Shown here in pieces: positions 53,275-63,114 of a stretch of 64,000 nucleotides of DNA. The position numbers and the translations under genes were made by a program. Positions within the stretch are counted from its first letter, which is position 1; each line of letters opens with the position of its first letter. The stretch covers positions 50,251 to 114,250 of the forward strand of contig NZ_AMSS01000027.1 of the NCBI RefSeq assembly GCF_000313935.1, read 5' to 3'. The DNA is from Acinetobacter sp. WC-141. GTDB lineage: Bacteria; Pseudomonadota; Gammaproteobacteria; Pseudomonadales; Moraxellaceae. A model generated the notes under the pieces. It saw nothing but the letters and a program-made list of their open reading frames with translations. It searched no databases and was not told the origin of the DNA.

Positions 53275-53935
53275 GGCTCACCTTCCGACTTCTGTGCTCC
53301 AGATAACTAGTTAAAATAGACACGGGCAATAAAATAATGAGATAAGCCATGATGAGTAAGAACAAAGCTTCGGTGGTTTTATAGTCCATGCCAATTAAGT
53401 CTTTGGTGACAAAAAGCAGTTCAACGACAGCAATTGCACTGACCACAGAACTTTCTTTAATCAGAAATAGGCAATTTGCCCCTATTGCCGGAATTGAAAT
53501 GGCAAGCGCTTGAGGGAAAATGACATATCTAAAAATTTGAATCGGTTGTAGACCAATACTTTTTGCAGAATCTATCTGCCCTTTTGCAACAGACTGCAAA
53601 CCTGCTCGGAAAGCTTCAGCCATATAGCTTCCGCCTAAGAAAGTCAGTCCGATCACACCACAAGCAAAACCATCGATTTTGATACCGAGCTTTGGCAAAC
53701 CGTAATACAAAAAGAACAGTTGAATTAATAAGGGGGTATTTCGAGATAACTCAATATAGAACTGGGCAATTCTATTTAGCACCCGCACGCGATATGTAAT
53801 TAAAATGCTGCAAATTAGACCTACAATAATTGCCAAAATAATGCTGATAATTGAAATCTTCAGCGTGGTCAAAGTTGCAGAGAAAAATTGCGGCAACACA
53901 CTATGGATATACTGCCAGTTCAAGGAAAATTCCAA
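53264..53935 (-). CDS. Polar amino-acid ABC transporter permease
   Basis: A 223-residue permease of the HisQ/GlnP type with the coupling segment DSAKSIGLQPIQIFRYVIFPQALAISIP. The start is not ATG: a TTG at 53935 and another TTG four codons on, with GGAA six nt before it, are the candidates. It is the first gene of the importer operon. Confidence 0.9.
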   Translation of the reverse strand: MEFSLNWQYIHSVLPQFFSATLTTLKISIISIILAIIVGLICSILITYRVRVLNRIAQFYIELSRNTPLLIQLFFLYYGLPKLGIKIDGFACGVIGLTFLGGSYMAEAFRAGLQSVAKGQIDSAKSIGLQPIQIFRYVIFPQALAISIPAIGANCLFLIKESSVVSAIAVVELLFVTKDLIGMDYKTTEALFLLIMAYLIILLPVSILTSYLEHRSRKVSHGT

Positions 53936-54157
53936 AAAATAATATTAAAACGTTATAAATATTTAGCTTTCGTCAGCCATTAAATATTTGTGCAACGAGT
54001 TTATTTTTTTCCCAATTGGTCTAAAACTATTTTTATTAGATAAGCTTTTCTATAAGTTTGATAAATTCGATCTGGCAATTGAAAGCCTTCAAATCAGTTG
54101 AATACAACCGCTCAAAACATATTCAATAAAACAAAGATGAATAATAAAACCAATAAA

Positions 54158-54181
54158 AAATCGGACACCAACGCCCGATTT
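54158..54181 (-). terminator. Terminator of the small acetyltransferase gene
   Basis: A 7-bp stem (AAATCGG at 54158-54164, CCGATTT at 54175-54181) with a 10-nt loop runs into a T-run on the minus strand. Confidence 0.7.
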
Positions 54182-54206
54182 CTATTCAATAATTTTAATC
54201 TATTGC

Positions 54207-54491
54207 TTATTTTCTAAGTACATCGCCAATGCTTGGGTCTTTATCAAAAACCGATTTAGCATATGGGCAAAGCGGAATTACTTTCACTTCTTTTTCACGA
54301 ACAAAGGCCACCAAAGCATCAAGTAATTGGCGACCTACGCCTTGTCCGCGATAATTTTCATTCACATCTGTGGCATCAATAATCAGCATGCCTTCGCCTG
54401 CCCATGTATAAGTCATTTCACCTGCAACTGTTTCACCATCAAGTAAGCTAAAGCTGCCGTGTTTTGCATCATCTTTTTGTTGAATATTCAC
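54207..54491 (-). CDS. Small GNAT-like acetyltransferase (YjdJ type)
   Basis: A 94-residue minimal GNAT fold of the YjdJ/Acetyltransf_CG group. The acetyl-CoA-binding loop is NYRGQGVGRQLLDALVAFVREK, followed by VIPLCPYAKSVFDKDP with a conserved Cys. The start is a GTG with GAGGAA seven nt upstream. It is a single-gene unit with its own terminator. The substrate is unknown. Confidence 0.85.
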   Translation of the reverse strand: MNIQQKDDAKHGSFSLLDGETVAGEMTYTWAGEGMLIIDATDVNENYRGQGVGRQLLDALVAFVREKEVKVIPLCPYAKSVFDKDPSIGDVLRK

Positions 54492-54634
54492 AATGAATTC
54501 CTCGTATTACGACTCATATTTATTTAGAAATGACTTTGTATAATCTTTATCTATAAGAACAAATTTAACTGTAAAAAAATAGCCTATTTTTAGCAGCGAG
54601 TCTGTATGCTTTTTAAATACAATCTTCAATTAAC

Positions 54635-55594
54635 TCAATGAAACTCTTGCACCAAACTATTAATATGCGCCACCGCAGCAGTTCGGTTTTCAACACAAAG
54701 TTTTTCAAAAACATGCTCTAAATGTTTATTCACCGTCCGTGGGCTAAGTTCCAATATTTCTGCAATATCTTTATTGGTTTTGCCCAACAACAACCAGTGC
54801 ATGACTTCTGCCTCACGTTGAGTCAACTGTGGGCAATATTTCAAAATATCAGCCATTTCCAAAGCTGGCGTAGATGTCTTGATCTGGATAAGATAATTTT
54901 TTGCTACGCTCGTTTCAGATTGCCACGGCGTAAGCAATAAAAGCTGTAATTGCTGAGATGGTATTGAATAAGAACAGCTGGTTAGTTTTTTAGGATCTTT
55001 TTCATGTTCCAAATCTGAAAACCAAGCTTTTAACCCTGCCTCAAAACCGTCTAATTCGGGTAAATATTGATTCAGTAAATCACTGGCTTTTTGAGTTTTC
55101 CAAACAATTTTACCGTGAACATCTAGCGCAAGAATGGCTGTTTCCGTTGCATCAATCACCTGTTTTTGTTGTTGCAATAGTTGGGCATGTGCCAAATGTG
55201 TTTTTACTCTTGCTAATACTTCTTCAATATTCAAAGGTTTGGTCACATAGTCTACTCCACCGACCTGAAAACCACGCACAATATGTTCTGTTTCCGACAA
55301 ACCTGTCATAAAAATGACGGGAATAAACTGCGTAATTGGGCTCGCTTTAAGCTGTATACAACTTTCAAAACCATCCATATGTGGCATATTCCCATCAAGC
55401 AAAATCATATCTGGTAAGCATCGGTGTGCAATTTCAATTGCACTCAATCCATCGGTTGTGACAAGCACGCGATAACCTGCCTGATCCAGACTTTCATGTA
55501 GCAAGCCCAGATTTTCCGGCACATCATCCACAATCAGAATAACAGCCTGCTCGTTTGGCGAAGCTTGCTGAAAAGAAACATGTTGCGTACTCAT
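54635..55594 (-). CDS. LuxR-family response regulator with REC domain
   Basis: A 319-residue protein. The receiver domain occupies about residues 18-135 with phospho-acceptor Asp67 (MILLDGNMPHMDG), a PAS-like linker covers about 140-250, and a C-terminal LuxR helix-turn-helix follows (LTQREAEVMHWLLLGKTNKDIAEILELSPRTV). Its ATG overlaps the sensor-kinase stop by four bases, so it is the cognate output. The divergent NCS1 transporter at 59251 is a likely target. Confidence 0.92.
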   Translation of the reverse strand: MSTQHVSFQQASPNEQAVILIVDDVPENLGLLHESLDQAGYRVLVTTDGLSAIEIAHRCLPDMILLDGNMPHMDGFESCIQLKASPITQFIPVIFMTGLSETEHIVRGFQVGGVDYVTKPLNIEEVLARVKTHLAHAQLLQQQKQVIDATETAILALDVHGKIVWKTQKASDLLNQYLPELDGFEAGLKAWFSDLEHEKDPKKLTSCSYSIPSQQLQLLLLTPWQSETSVAKNYLIQIKTSTPALEMADILKYCPQLTQREAEVMHWLLLGKTNKDIAEILELSPRTVNKHLEHVFEKLCVENRTAAVAHINSLVQEFH

Positions 55595-58500
55595 TGCTTA
55601 TCCTGAATTAATCGTTGCGCGTGTTTTAAATCAAACTTTTGGATAGCCTGTTCAAGCTGTTCCCATAACTCGTTATGCTCTGGAAAATTTTGACGGCATT
55701 GCGTTAAAGTCTGTTGAATTCCACGGATATAACCTTGTCCAATTAAATCATTTAATTGCTGCAAGCTTTGCGGTAAATCGAGCAGATCATTATTTTCGGG
55801 TTGTTGGATTAGTGTATGAACATTGGTTTGCTCTTGTTTATATATCTTTAGATCCAGTGTTTGAACTTCATTATTTTCAATGGATGTCTCTGATTTGGAA
55901 TCAATCCATATCAGACCTAATTTGTCCCCAATTTTACTCAGCAACAAATTAAGATCGATTGGTTTTAGCATAAAGTCTTCACTTAAGATGGCATCTTGTG
56001 GATTGACTTCGCGCTCGCCCGCATTGGCGGAAATAATTAAAATCGGCACATTAGTAATATTATTCTGACGCAATAATCGCGCAGTTTCCCAACCGCCCAT
56101 CAAAGGCATATTTAAATCCATCAAAATCAGGTTAGGCCGAAAAATAGGTACACGTCTTAAACAGTCAATGCCCGACTCGGCTTCTTCAATAATAAATCCT
56201 AAAGGTTTTAGAAAATTAGCGACTAAACCTCGGTCCACCGCTTCATTATCAACAACCAAAATTCGTTTTCGCTCGCCTTGATAGCCCATAATTTGATTGG
56301 AGTAAACATTAGAAATTGGATGAACCACTTCTTTTGAAGGTAAGTAAAACTTAATCTTAAACTGTGAACCCTGATTGAGTTGACTAGTCACAGATAGCTG
56401 GCCACCGAGTAAATCGACTAATAATTTTACAATTGGTAGTCCGAGTCCTGTTCCGGTAAATCCGCCTTGAACCACATTACTGCCCCGTTCAAACGGGTTA
56501 AAGATTCGCTCTAAATCGGCCTCGGCAATACCACAGCCCGTATCTCTAATTTCAAAATAAGCCGTCTGAAAACGGTACTCGACTTTTAAAGTAATTGTGC
56601 CGCTCGTCGTAAACTTTAAAGCATTACCCAGTAAATTGATGAGTACTTGCTCTAAGCGTTTTTTATCAGTACGGACATAGTGCGGTAGGTTTTCTCCAAT
56701 TTCATAAATAAACTGTAAATTCTTCTGTTCAAACTGAGGCTGAAACATTTGAATAATCTGTTCTATGAAATTTGGGAAATGCACATCCACTACATTTAAA
56801 GAAATCTTGCCTGTTTCAATTCGTGCTAAATCTAGTAGACCGTCAATCAGTGAAGTTAAATGCTGTCCACTACGGCTAATCACACCGAGCGCCATTTTGC
56901 CTTGTTCTGAAAGCTGCTCTTGTTTTTGAAGCAATTGGCTATAGCCCAAAATACTATTTAGAGGGGTTCGTAGTTCATGGCTAATGCCAATGACATAACG
57001 ACTTTTTGCATCATTTGCCCGTTCTGCTGAAATTCTGGCATCTTGCAGGTCTTTTGAAGTGACTTCATGAGCCGCAATTTCATCAATCAATAATGCCGTT
57101 TGTTGGTGTGTTTCAATTTCAGCATTACGACGACTTTCATCGTTTAAAACGAGCCACCATGCTGCAACGCTCATCAATAAAAATAAAATGGTGTAAATTT
57201 TGACAAACAGCGTAAATAGCTGAGGAACGGCTGCCGCATTCACTGTTTCTAAATAGGTTTTTTCTTGGATATAAACCAGACTTAAACTCACTGCCAAAAC
57301 AATCGACAGCCCTAAAGTCAGCAATAAATACAAACTGACCCTGCTATTTAAACGGCTGGCCCAACGTTCTGGTAAATAGTGCCAGATGGCTTTTTTAAGT
57401 TGTACCGACCAACGTGCATCGGGCTTACATAAATCGTGACAGCGTGCTTCGAGTGAACAGCAAAGGGAGCAAATCGTACCGCTATAGGCTGGGCAGCCCG
57501 CCATATCAGCGAGTTCATAGTCCCGTTCACACACCACACAATTTGCCACTGAAGTCGCGTCAATTTTTTCAGGTTGGCGTGCAATGTAATATTTGCCTTT
57601 GGTTAAGTAAGCAATAACAGGCACACATAACACCGCACTTCCTAGAGCAATAAAACTCGCCAATCCTTTTGCCATGAGTCCGAAAAAGCCCAAATAACTC
57701 AGCATCGATAACACTGAGGCAATCAGTAATGCGCCCACACCTACGGGGTTAATGTCATATAAATAAGCACGTCGAAATTCAATTCCTTTCGGGCTTAAAC
57801 CTAAAGGCTTACAGATAATTAAATCGGCAACAACGGCACCAATCCATGCCAAAGCGATATTGCTATATAGCCCCAAAATGCGTTCAACCGCATGGCTAAT
57901 CCCCATTTCCATCAAAACAATGGCAATAAAAATATTAAAAAGTAGCCAAACAATTCGCCCCGGATGGCTATGCGTCAGACGGGCAAAAAAGTTGGACCAT
58001 GCCAATGAGCCAGCGTAGGCGTTGGTCATATTAATTTTAATTTGTGCCAAGCAAACCAGTGCTAGAGTCAATATTAACGCTAGCTGAGGATTTGGAATAA
58101 ACTGTTGATAGGCGACCCAATACAAATATGTCGGATTGTCTAGTTCAGAGACAGGAATAAACAGCTGAAAAGCCAATACCATCAGCAGCATGCCCATCAA
58201 AACTTTTAGAAAACCAAAAATAATCCAAGATGGACCACCTAAGAAAACAGCAAAACGCCATGCAGTTCTATTCTTTTCTTGTTGGGGTAAAAAACGTAAA
58301 TAGTCGGCTTGCTCCCCAATTTGGATCACAAATGAAAAAATAAGAGTGCACGCCGCACCAAAGTAATACAGATTAAAATCGGTCGAGTTTGAAACCGCAC
58401 CAACAAAATGCAGACTACTACTTAAAATTTGTGGCTGTTTCCAAAGTACAAAAAACCACGGCAATAATAGTAATAAGAGCCAGATTGGCTGCGTGATTGC

Positions 58501-59055
58501 CTGAACTTTGTTAATAAAACCAATGCCTTTGACCACTAAAGGCAAAATCACTAATGCCGAAATTAAGTAACCAACAACTTGTGGAATGCCTAAAGCTAGC
58601 TCAAGTGCCATTGCCATAATGGCAGCTTCAAACGCAAGTAAAATAAAGGTAAAGCTGGCATAAATTAGAGATGTAATGGTCGAGCCAATGTAGCCAAAAC
58701 CTGCACCACGAGTAAGCAAATCGACGTCTACATTATATTTTGCGGCGTAATAACTAATCGGCCAACTGGTTAAAAATATGATGGTACATACGACAATTGC
58801 TGCCCATACTGCATTGCTAAAGCCATACTGCCAAAGCATGGTCGCCCCAATGGCTTCCATCGCCAGAAAACTAACGGTCGAAATTGCGGTATTGGTCACG
58901 GTCCAAGGTGACCATTTTCTTACTGAGGTAGGTGCATAGCGGAGCGCATAATCTTCGATACTTTCATCTGCCACCCAAATATTATATTCACGGCGTGTTT
59001 TGATCACACGTTGTGGCGCTTGTTGGGGGCGTGAAGAATCTGGCATAACACTCAT
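55591..59055 (-). CDS. NCS1-transporter / hybrid histidine kinase fusion
   Basis: A 1154-residue chimera. Residues about 30-490 are a full NCS1-type permease domain of about twelve helices (RGAGFGYIGSTITSL, MTNAYAGSLAWSNFF). Residues 506-543 are a Cys-rich module (CVVC, CSLCC and further Cys). Two more helices follow near 573-635. Then come a HisKA domain with H693 (ISHELRTPLN), an HATPase domain with N811 and the GTGLGLPIVK box, a receiver with Asp980 (LILMDLNMP), and a C-terminal helical tail. It probably senses the compound moved by its transporter paralogue. The stop overlaps the response regulator start. Confidence 0.9.
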   Translation of the reverse strand: MSVMPDSSRPQQAPQRVIKTRREYNIWVADESIEDYALRYAPTSVRKWSPWTVTNTAISTVSFLAMEAIGATMLWQYGFSNAVWAAIVVCTIIFLTSWPISYYAAKYNVDVDLLTRGAGFGYIGSTITSLIYASFTFILLAFEAAIMAMALELALGIPQVVGYLISALVILPLVVKGIGFINKVQAITQPIWLLLLLLPWFFVLWKQPQILSSSLHFVGAVSNSTDFNLYYFGAACTLIFSFVIQIGEQADYLRFLPQQEKNRTAWRFAVFLGGPSWIIFGFLKVLMGMLLMVLAFQLFIPVSELDNPTYLYWVAYQQFIPNPQLALILTLALVCLAQIKINMTNAYAGSLAWSNFFARLTHSHPGRIVWLLFNIFIAIVLMEMGISHAVERILGLYSNIALAWIGAVVADLIICKPLGLSPKGIEFRRAYLYDINPVGVGALLIASVLSMLSYLGFFGLMAKGLASFIALGSAVLCVPVIAYLTKGKYYIARQPEKIDATSVANCVVCERDYELADMAGCPAYSGTICSLCCSLEARCHDLCKPDARWSVQLKKAIWHYLPERWASRLNSRVSLYLLLTLGLSIVLAVSLSLVYIQEKTYLETVNAAAVPQLFTLFVKIYTILFLLMSVAAWWLVLNDESRRNAEIETHQQTALLIDEIAAHEVTSKDLQDARISAERANDAKSRYVIGISHELRTPLNSILGYSQLLQKQEQLSEQGKMALGVISRSGQHLTSLIDGLLDLARIETGKISLNVVDVHFPNFIEQIIQMFQPQFEQKNLQFIYEIGENLPHYVRTDKKRLEQVLINLLGNALKFTTSGTITLKVEYRFQTAYFEIRDTGCGIAEADLERIFNPFERGSNVVQGGFTGTGLGLPIVKLLVDLLGGQLSVTSQLNQGSQFKIKFYLPSKEVVHPISNVYSNQIMGYQGERKRILVVDNEAVDRGLVANFLKPLGFIIEEAESGIDCLRRVPIFRPNLILMDLNMPLMGGWETARLLRQNNITNVPILIISANAGEREVNPQDAILSEDFMLKPIDLNLLLSKIGDKLGLIWIDSKSETSIENNEVQTLDLKIYKQEQTNVHTLIQQPENNDLLDLPQSLQQLNDLIGQGYIRGIQQTLTQCRQNFPEHNELWEQLEQAIQKFDLKHAQRLIQDKQ

Positions 59056-59250
59056 GTTTTGGATGGGGCTATATTAAACCCAGCAATCCTTATGCCAAAA
59101 GTCATTTATCATGGCGATTTTCTCAAATACGCGCATATACGCAAAATAACGTATTTTCAATTTTTCCCAAAAATCACACACTCAAAACCATCAAAAAACA
59201 ATGATCAATATTTGTGTTGATTGACCGAAAATGATTGGGAGATTGATGTT

Positions 59251-60867
59251 ATGAGTGTATCTGAACATCCAAATCTGGACACTGTGCAAGGTACAGATTC
59301 ACAAAAAGCAGTGAATGAAACCTTAGAAGATTATACTTTACGTTATGCTCCACACAGCTTTCGGCGCTGGAGTCCCAAAGTTGTCGCTATTACTGCACTT
59401 GGTGGTATTGCCTATCTTGCTGACTTTTCTATTGGCGCCAGTATTGGTATGTCTTACGGAACAACCAATGCTGTTTTCTCCATTTTATTTGCAGCGATTA
59501 TTATCTTCTTAACCGGTATTCCTTTAGCCTACTACGCAGCGCGCTATAATATCGACCTTGACTTGATTACCCGCGGTGCAGGTTTTGGTTATATCGGCTC
59601 AGTTCTTACTAGTATCATTTTCGCCAGTTTCACCTTTATTTTCTTTGCCCTTGAAGGTTCAATCATGGCGCAAGGGTTATTGCTCGGTTTAGGCATTCCG
59701 CTTTGGGCAGGTTACCTCATCTCAACCGTTATGGTAATACCACTCGTCATTTACGGCATGAAAGCTTTAAGTAAATTACAAGTTTGGACTACTCCACTTT
59801 GGCTCATTCTGATGATTGGTCCTGTGGCCTACCTGATTTATCAAGAACCAACCTTAGTTAGCCAATTTGCAACTTTCACAGGTAACGAAGGTTTTGCAAC
59901 TGTAGACATGGCCGCAATCATGTTAGGTGCTGGTATTTGTTTATCTTTGATTATGCAAATTGGTGAGCAAATTGATTACTTGCGCTTTATGCCTGCAAAA
60001 ACAAAAGAAAATAGCAAAGCATGGTGGGCTGCGGTTATTTCAGCGGGTCCGGGTTGGGTGATTTTAGGCGCAATCAAACAAATTATCGGGGCATTTTTAG
60101 GGTTCTATTTACTGACTAAAATACCGGGTGTAAACAGCACTGAACCTGTTCAACAGTTTAACGCAGCATTTCATGACATGCTTCCGGGCTGGGCGGCTTT
60201 AACACTTGCAGTGATTTTGGTGGTCATTTCTCAAATTAAAATTAATGTGACCAATGCTTACTCTGGTTCCCTTGCATGGACAAGTGCCTACACTCGTATT
60301 AGCAAACATTATCCGGGCCGTATTGTCTTTGTGATGGTGAACTTGGCAATTGCACTTGCTTTGATGGAAGGCAACATGTTTGCGGTACTGGGTAAAATCT
60401 TAGGGTTCTATTCAAACTTCGCGATCGCGTGGGTTGTGGTTGTTGCAACAGACATTTCAATCAATAAATATGTTTTAAAACTTTCACCGAAAGAACCGGA
60501 ATATCGCCGTGACATGCTATACAACGTAAACCCTGTCGGTATGGTGGCATTCCTTGTATCAGCAGGCGTATCGATTGCCGCATTCTTCGGCTTACTTGGT
60601 AGTTTCTTGGCGCCGTACTCACCACTTATCGCGCTTATACTTGCCTTTGTATTAACACCAATTATGGGCTTATTAACCAAAGGAAAATACTACATCAAGT
60701 CACACGATGACGGTATTAAAGAGCCACGTTACGATGCTGAAGGTACACCTGTTGCCACCGTCTACCACTGCCGCGTATGTGAAGAAGGTTACGAGCGCCC
60801 CGATATTATGTTCTCTCACAAACATAACGGCACTATCTGCTCTTTATGTAAAACACTAGATGTCTAA
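59251..60867 (+). CDS. NCS1-family transporter, paralogue of the sensor's permease domain
   Basis: A 538-residue carrier of the cytosine/purine/allantoin (NCS1) family. It aligns along its whole length with the permease part of the divergent sensor kinase: both have EDY-LRYAP-S-R-WSP near residue 27-42, RGAGFGYIGS, and ITNAYSGSLAW-like motifs. It ends in the same Cys4 module (C507, C510, C530, C533). GGGAG nine nt before the ATG at 59251 is the best start; a TTG frame opens ten codons earlier. The substrate is unknown; nucleobase-like compounds are typical of the family. Confidence 0.9.
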   Translation: MSVSEHPNLDTVQGTDSQKAVNETLEDYTLRYAPHSFRRWSPKVVAITALGGIAYLADFSIGASIGMSYGTTNAVFSILFAAIIIFLTGIPLAYYAARYNIDLDLITRGAGFGYIGSVLTSIIFASFTFIFFALEGSIMAQGLLLGLGIPLWAGYLISTVMVIPLVIYGMKALSKLQVWTTPLWLILMIGPVAYLIYQEPTLVSQFATFTGNEGFATVDMAAIMLGAGICLSLIMQIGEQIDYLRFMPAKTKENSKAWWAAVISAGPGWVILGAIKQIIGAFLGFYLLTKIPGVNSTEPVQQFNAAFHDMLPGWAALTLAVILVVISQIKINVTNAYSGSLAWTSAYTRISKHYPGRIVFVMVNLAIALALMEGNMFAVLGKILGFYSNFAIAWVVVVATDISINKYVLKLSPKEPEYRRDMLYNVNPVGMVAFLVSAGVSIAAFFGLLGSFLAPYSPLIALILAFVLTPIMGLLTKGKYYIKSHDDGIKEPRYDAEGTPVATVYHCRVCEEGYERPDIMFSHKHNGTICSLCKTLDV

Positions 60868-60879
60868 ACGCATACAAAT

Positions 60880-60908
60880 AAAAAAGAAGCTATCAAGCTT
60901 CTTTTTTT
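60880..60908. terminator. Bidirectional terminator between the NCS1 and Lrp genes
   Basis: A 12-bp stem centred on GAAGCT-ATCA-AGCTTC is flanked by six A and eight T. Confidence 0.85.
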
Positions 60909-60922
60909 TCATCTGCTTATTC

Positions 60923-61378
60923 TTAGCCAATCGGGAATAATCGTTCAGGCACTACATCTTTCATGACAATGGTTGAGATGAGTCGTTGCACACTTGGAAT
61001 AGCAGATAACTTTTCATCATACAACCGTTGAAAAGCTGGCAAATCTTTAGCGACCACATGTAGCAAATAGTCAGGCTCACCAAATAAGCGCTGCGCCTGA
61101 ATAATTTGCGGGATGTCTATCACGGCATTTTCAAACTTCTCGACTGCCTGTTTATCACCTTCTTTAAGCGTAATAAAAACAATCGCTGAAAATTCAAATC
61201 CCACTAAGTTTGGGTCGAGTTCTGCCCGATAACCTTTAATGGCTCCCGACTCTTCTAAAGCTTTCACTCGCCTGTGACAAGGTGAAATGCTCAAACCGAC
61301 TTTTTCTGCCAATTCAGTAATAGATAATCGGCCATTTAATTGCAATTCAGCAAGAATCTTTTTATCTGTGCGATCCAT
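60923..61378 (-). CDS. Lrp/AsnC-family transcriptional regulator
   Basis: A 151-residue Lrp-family protein. The helix-turn-helix is LNGRLSITELAEKVGLSISPCHRRVKALEESG, followed by the RAM ligand-binding domain (LFGEPDYLLHVVAKDLPAFQRLYDEKL). It is divergent from a LysE-type exporter 156 bp away and most likely controls it in response to an amino acid. Confidence 0.92.
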   Translation of the reverse strand: MDRTDKKILAELQLNGRLSITELAEKVGLSISPCHRRVKALEESGAIKGYRAELDPNLVGFEFSAIVFITLKEGDKQAVEKFENAVIDIPQIIQAQRLFGEPDYLLHVVAKDLPAFQRLYDEKLSAIPSVQRLISTIVMKDVVPERLFPIG

Positions 61379-61534
61379 TTAGAAAAATTTACCCCAAATA
61401 AGTGTGATATGAGCAAACATTTAAAAGCACATTCTAAATACATGAGCATATTATTTTCAACAAGCTCGCATAAATAGGGATTTTTTCTAAACCACGAGCG
61501 AAACCTTTGGAAAATAGTTTGCCGAGATAAGCTT

Positions 61535-62146
61535 ATGGCTTTTAACATTTTTATTGCATTTTGGAGTGTCTCCATTCTTTTTATTATTACACCAGGGGCA
61601 GACTGGGCCTATGCCATTTCGGCAGGAATTAAGGGCAAAGTCGTCGTACCGGCTGTTGCAGGTATGCTATTTGGGCACTTTATTACGATTTTATTGGTAG
61701 CGGCTGGTGTGGGTCTGCTTGTAGCAAATAATCCAACTGCACTCATGATCCTAACCATTGCAGGTTCTGCTTATTTATTATGGATGGGAATAAACTTATT
61801 ACTTACCCCTCCTACTCCGAACGAGTCTGGTTCTGAAAAAGCTCAGTCATGGTTGAGCTGGGCAACCAAAGGTGTATATGTAAGTGGGTTAAACCCAAAA
61901 GTTTTTTTACTCTTTTTAGCCCTGCTTCCTCAATTTATTGACACTACTGCTTCATGGTCAGTGACGACACAAATTCTTGCCTTTGGTGTTGTTCACATGA
62001 TTAGCTGCGCGATTATTTATTTAATGGTGGGTTATGGTTCAGAAGCTATTTTAAAAACCAGACCACAAGCAGCACAGTTAGTTGGCCGTTTTTCAGGTGG
62101 TTTAATGGTTGTCATCGCTACATGTTTATTGATTGGGCAAATTTAA
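61535..62146 (+). CDS. LysE-family exporter under Lrp-type control
   Basis: A 203-residue membrane protein of the LysE/RhtB superfamily with the signature FIITPGADWAYAISAGIKGK and about six hydrophobic segments. It is divergent from an Lrp-type gene. It is only distantly related to the LysE gene at 48122. Amino-acid efflux is expected; the substrate is unknown. Confidence 0.88.
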   Translation: MAFNIFIAFWSVSILFIITPGADWAYAISAGIKGKVVVPAVAGMLFGHFITILLVAAGVGLLVANNPTALMILTIAGSAYLLWMGINLLLTPPTPNESGSEKAQSWLSWATKGVYVSGLNPKVFLLFLALLPQFIDTTASWSVTTQILAFGVVHMISCAIIYLMVGYGSEAILKTRPQAAQLVGRFSGGLMVVIATCLLIGQI

Positions 62147-62161
62147 AAGTTACTCAGCCAA

Positions 62162-62194
62162 AAGTTACTGGCCGCCAGTTATGGTCAGTAACTT
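62162..62194. terminator. Hairpin between convergent LysE and umuDAb genes
   Basis: A 9-bp perfect stem (AAGTTACTG at 62162-62170, CAGTAACTT at 62186-62194) lies between convergent genes. There is no long T-run. Confidence 0.5.
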
Positions 62195-62215
62195 GATTAA
62201 TAAATACGAAAAAAT

Positions 62216-62827
62216 TTATCTCATCCGTTTCAGGTTATAAGTTACGACTCCCCAAATAACCAGTTCTTGACCGTCTTCAATGTAAATATTTTGATAATCA
62301 GGATTTTCTGCCTTTAGCCAAACTTTAGGCGGCTGAAATTGGGTATCAATCATTAAGCGCTTAACAGTGAAATCATTATCGATAAGTGCGATTACAATAT
62401 CTCCCGATTTAGCGGGAATACTACGGTCCACAATAAGGGGATCATTAATATCAATTCCAGCATCTAGCATGGATAAAGAATTGGCTTTAACAATGAAAGT
62501 AGCATTTTCATTTCTAATTAAATATTCATTTAAATCGAGCGCTTGTTCAATATCATCCTGCGCTGGCGAAGGAAAACCAGCAGCAACACGTTCAGTTGCC
62601 AAAGGAATATGGTAAATTTTATCGTTATTCGGATGGACCTGTTGAACATTAAGTTTTGAGTTGAAATCGGTCAAGTTATTGGTTTTGACATTATTTAGTA
62701 ACCAATTTTTGATAAAGTTAACTTGAGACTCGGGAACACGAATCACTTTTGTGGGTTCATTGAACTGTGCTTTACGTCCGGCATTTTCTCGTACACCGCC
62801 ATGCTCGAACTCTTTTTTCTTTGGCAT
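62216..62827 (-). CDS. umuDAb: UmuDAb, LexA-like self-cleaving repressor of the DNA-damage response
   Basis: A 203-residue protein with an N-terminal DNA-binding region followed by an S24 peptidase domain. The cleavage bond is A83-G84 (RVAAGFPSP), and the catalytic dyad is Ser119 (NSLSMLDAG) with Lys156 (DFTVKRLMI), exactly as described for Acinetobacter UmuDAb. Acinetobacter lacks LexA, and UmuDAb represses a set of damage genes together with DdrR. GGGAGG precedes the ATG at 62827; the frame extends upstream but only through the operator-promoter side. It is divergent from ddrR. Confidence 0.96.
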   Translation of the reverse strand: MPKKKEFEHGGVRENAGRKAQFNEPTKVIRVPESQVNFIKNWLLNNVKTNNLTDFNSKLNVQQVHPNNDKIYHIPLATERVAAGFPSPAQDDIEQALDLNEYLIRNENATFIVKANSLSMLDAGIDINDPLIVDRSIPAKSGDIVIALIDNDFTVKRLMIDTQFQPPKVWLKAENPDYQNIYIEDGQELVIWGVVTYNLKRMR

Positions 62828-62872
62828 ATTGCCTCCCTTTTCACTGTTCAAATCCTACCCAGACAATGTAAC

Positions 62873-62893
62873 TTGAAAAAGTTACATTTTCAA
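62873..62893. promoter_or_regulatory. UmuDAb operator
   Basis: A 21-bp imperfect palindrome with arms TTGAAAAA (62873) and TTTTCAA (ending 62893) and GTTAC in the middle. It matches my recollection of the site reported for UmuDAb in Acinetobacter. It is 46 bp before the umuDAb start in the umuDAb/ddrR gap. Confidence 0.8.
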
Positions 62894-63114
62894 GTTGACG
62901 AAATATTTTTTTTGCATAACAATAAATCCCATGATCAGATTTTAATCCATTTTGCTTTTAACAGGGATGTTTAAACTAAAATGGTAATTTGAAGAAATCA
63001 GAACCTGATTAGAAATAATCTTTATGACTGACGGTTTTTTGATTTTTATCAAATGAGATTCTGAACACTTAACATTCTGGTTAAATTCAGTTTTTTGGTA
63101 TGGAGACATGCGAA

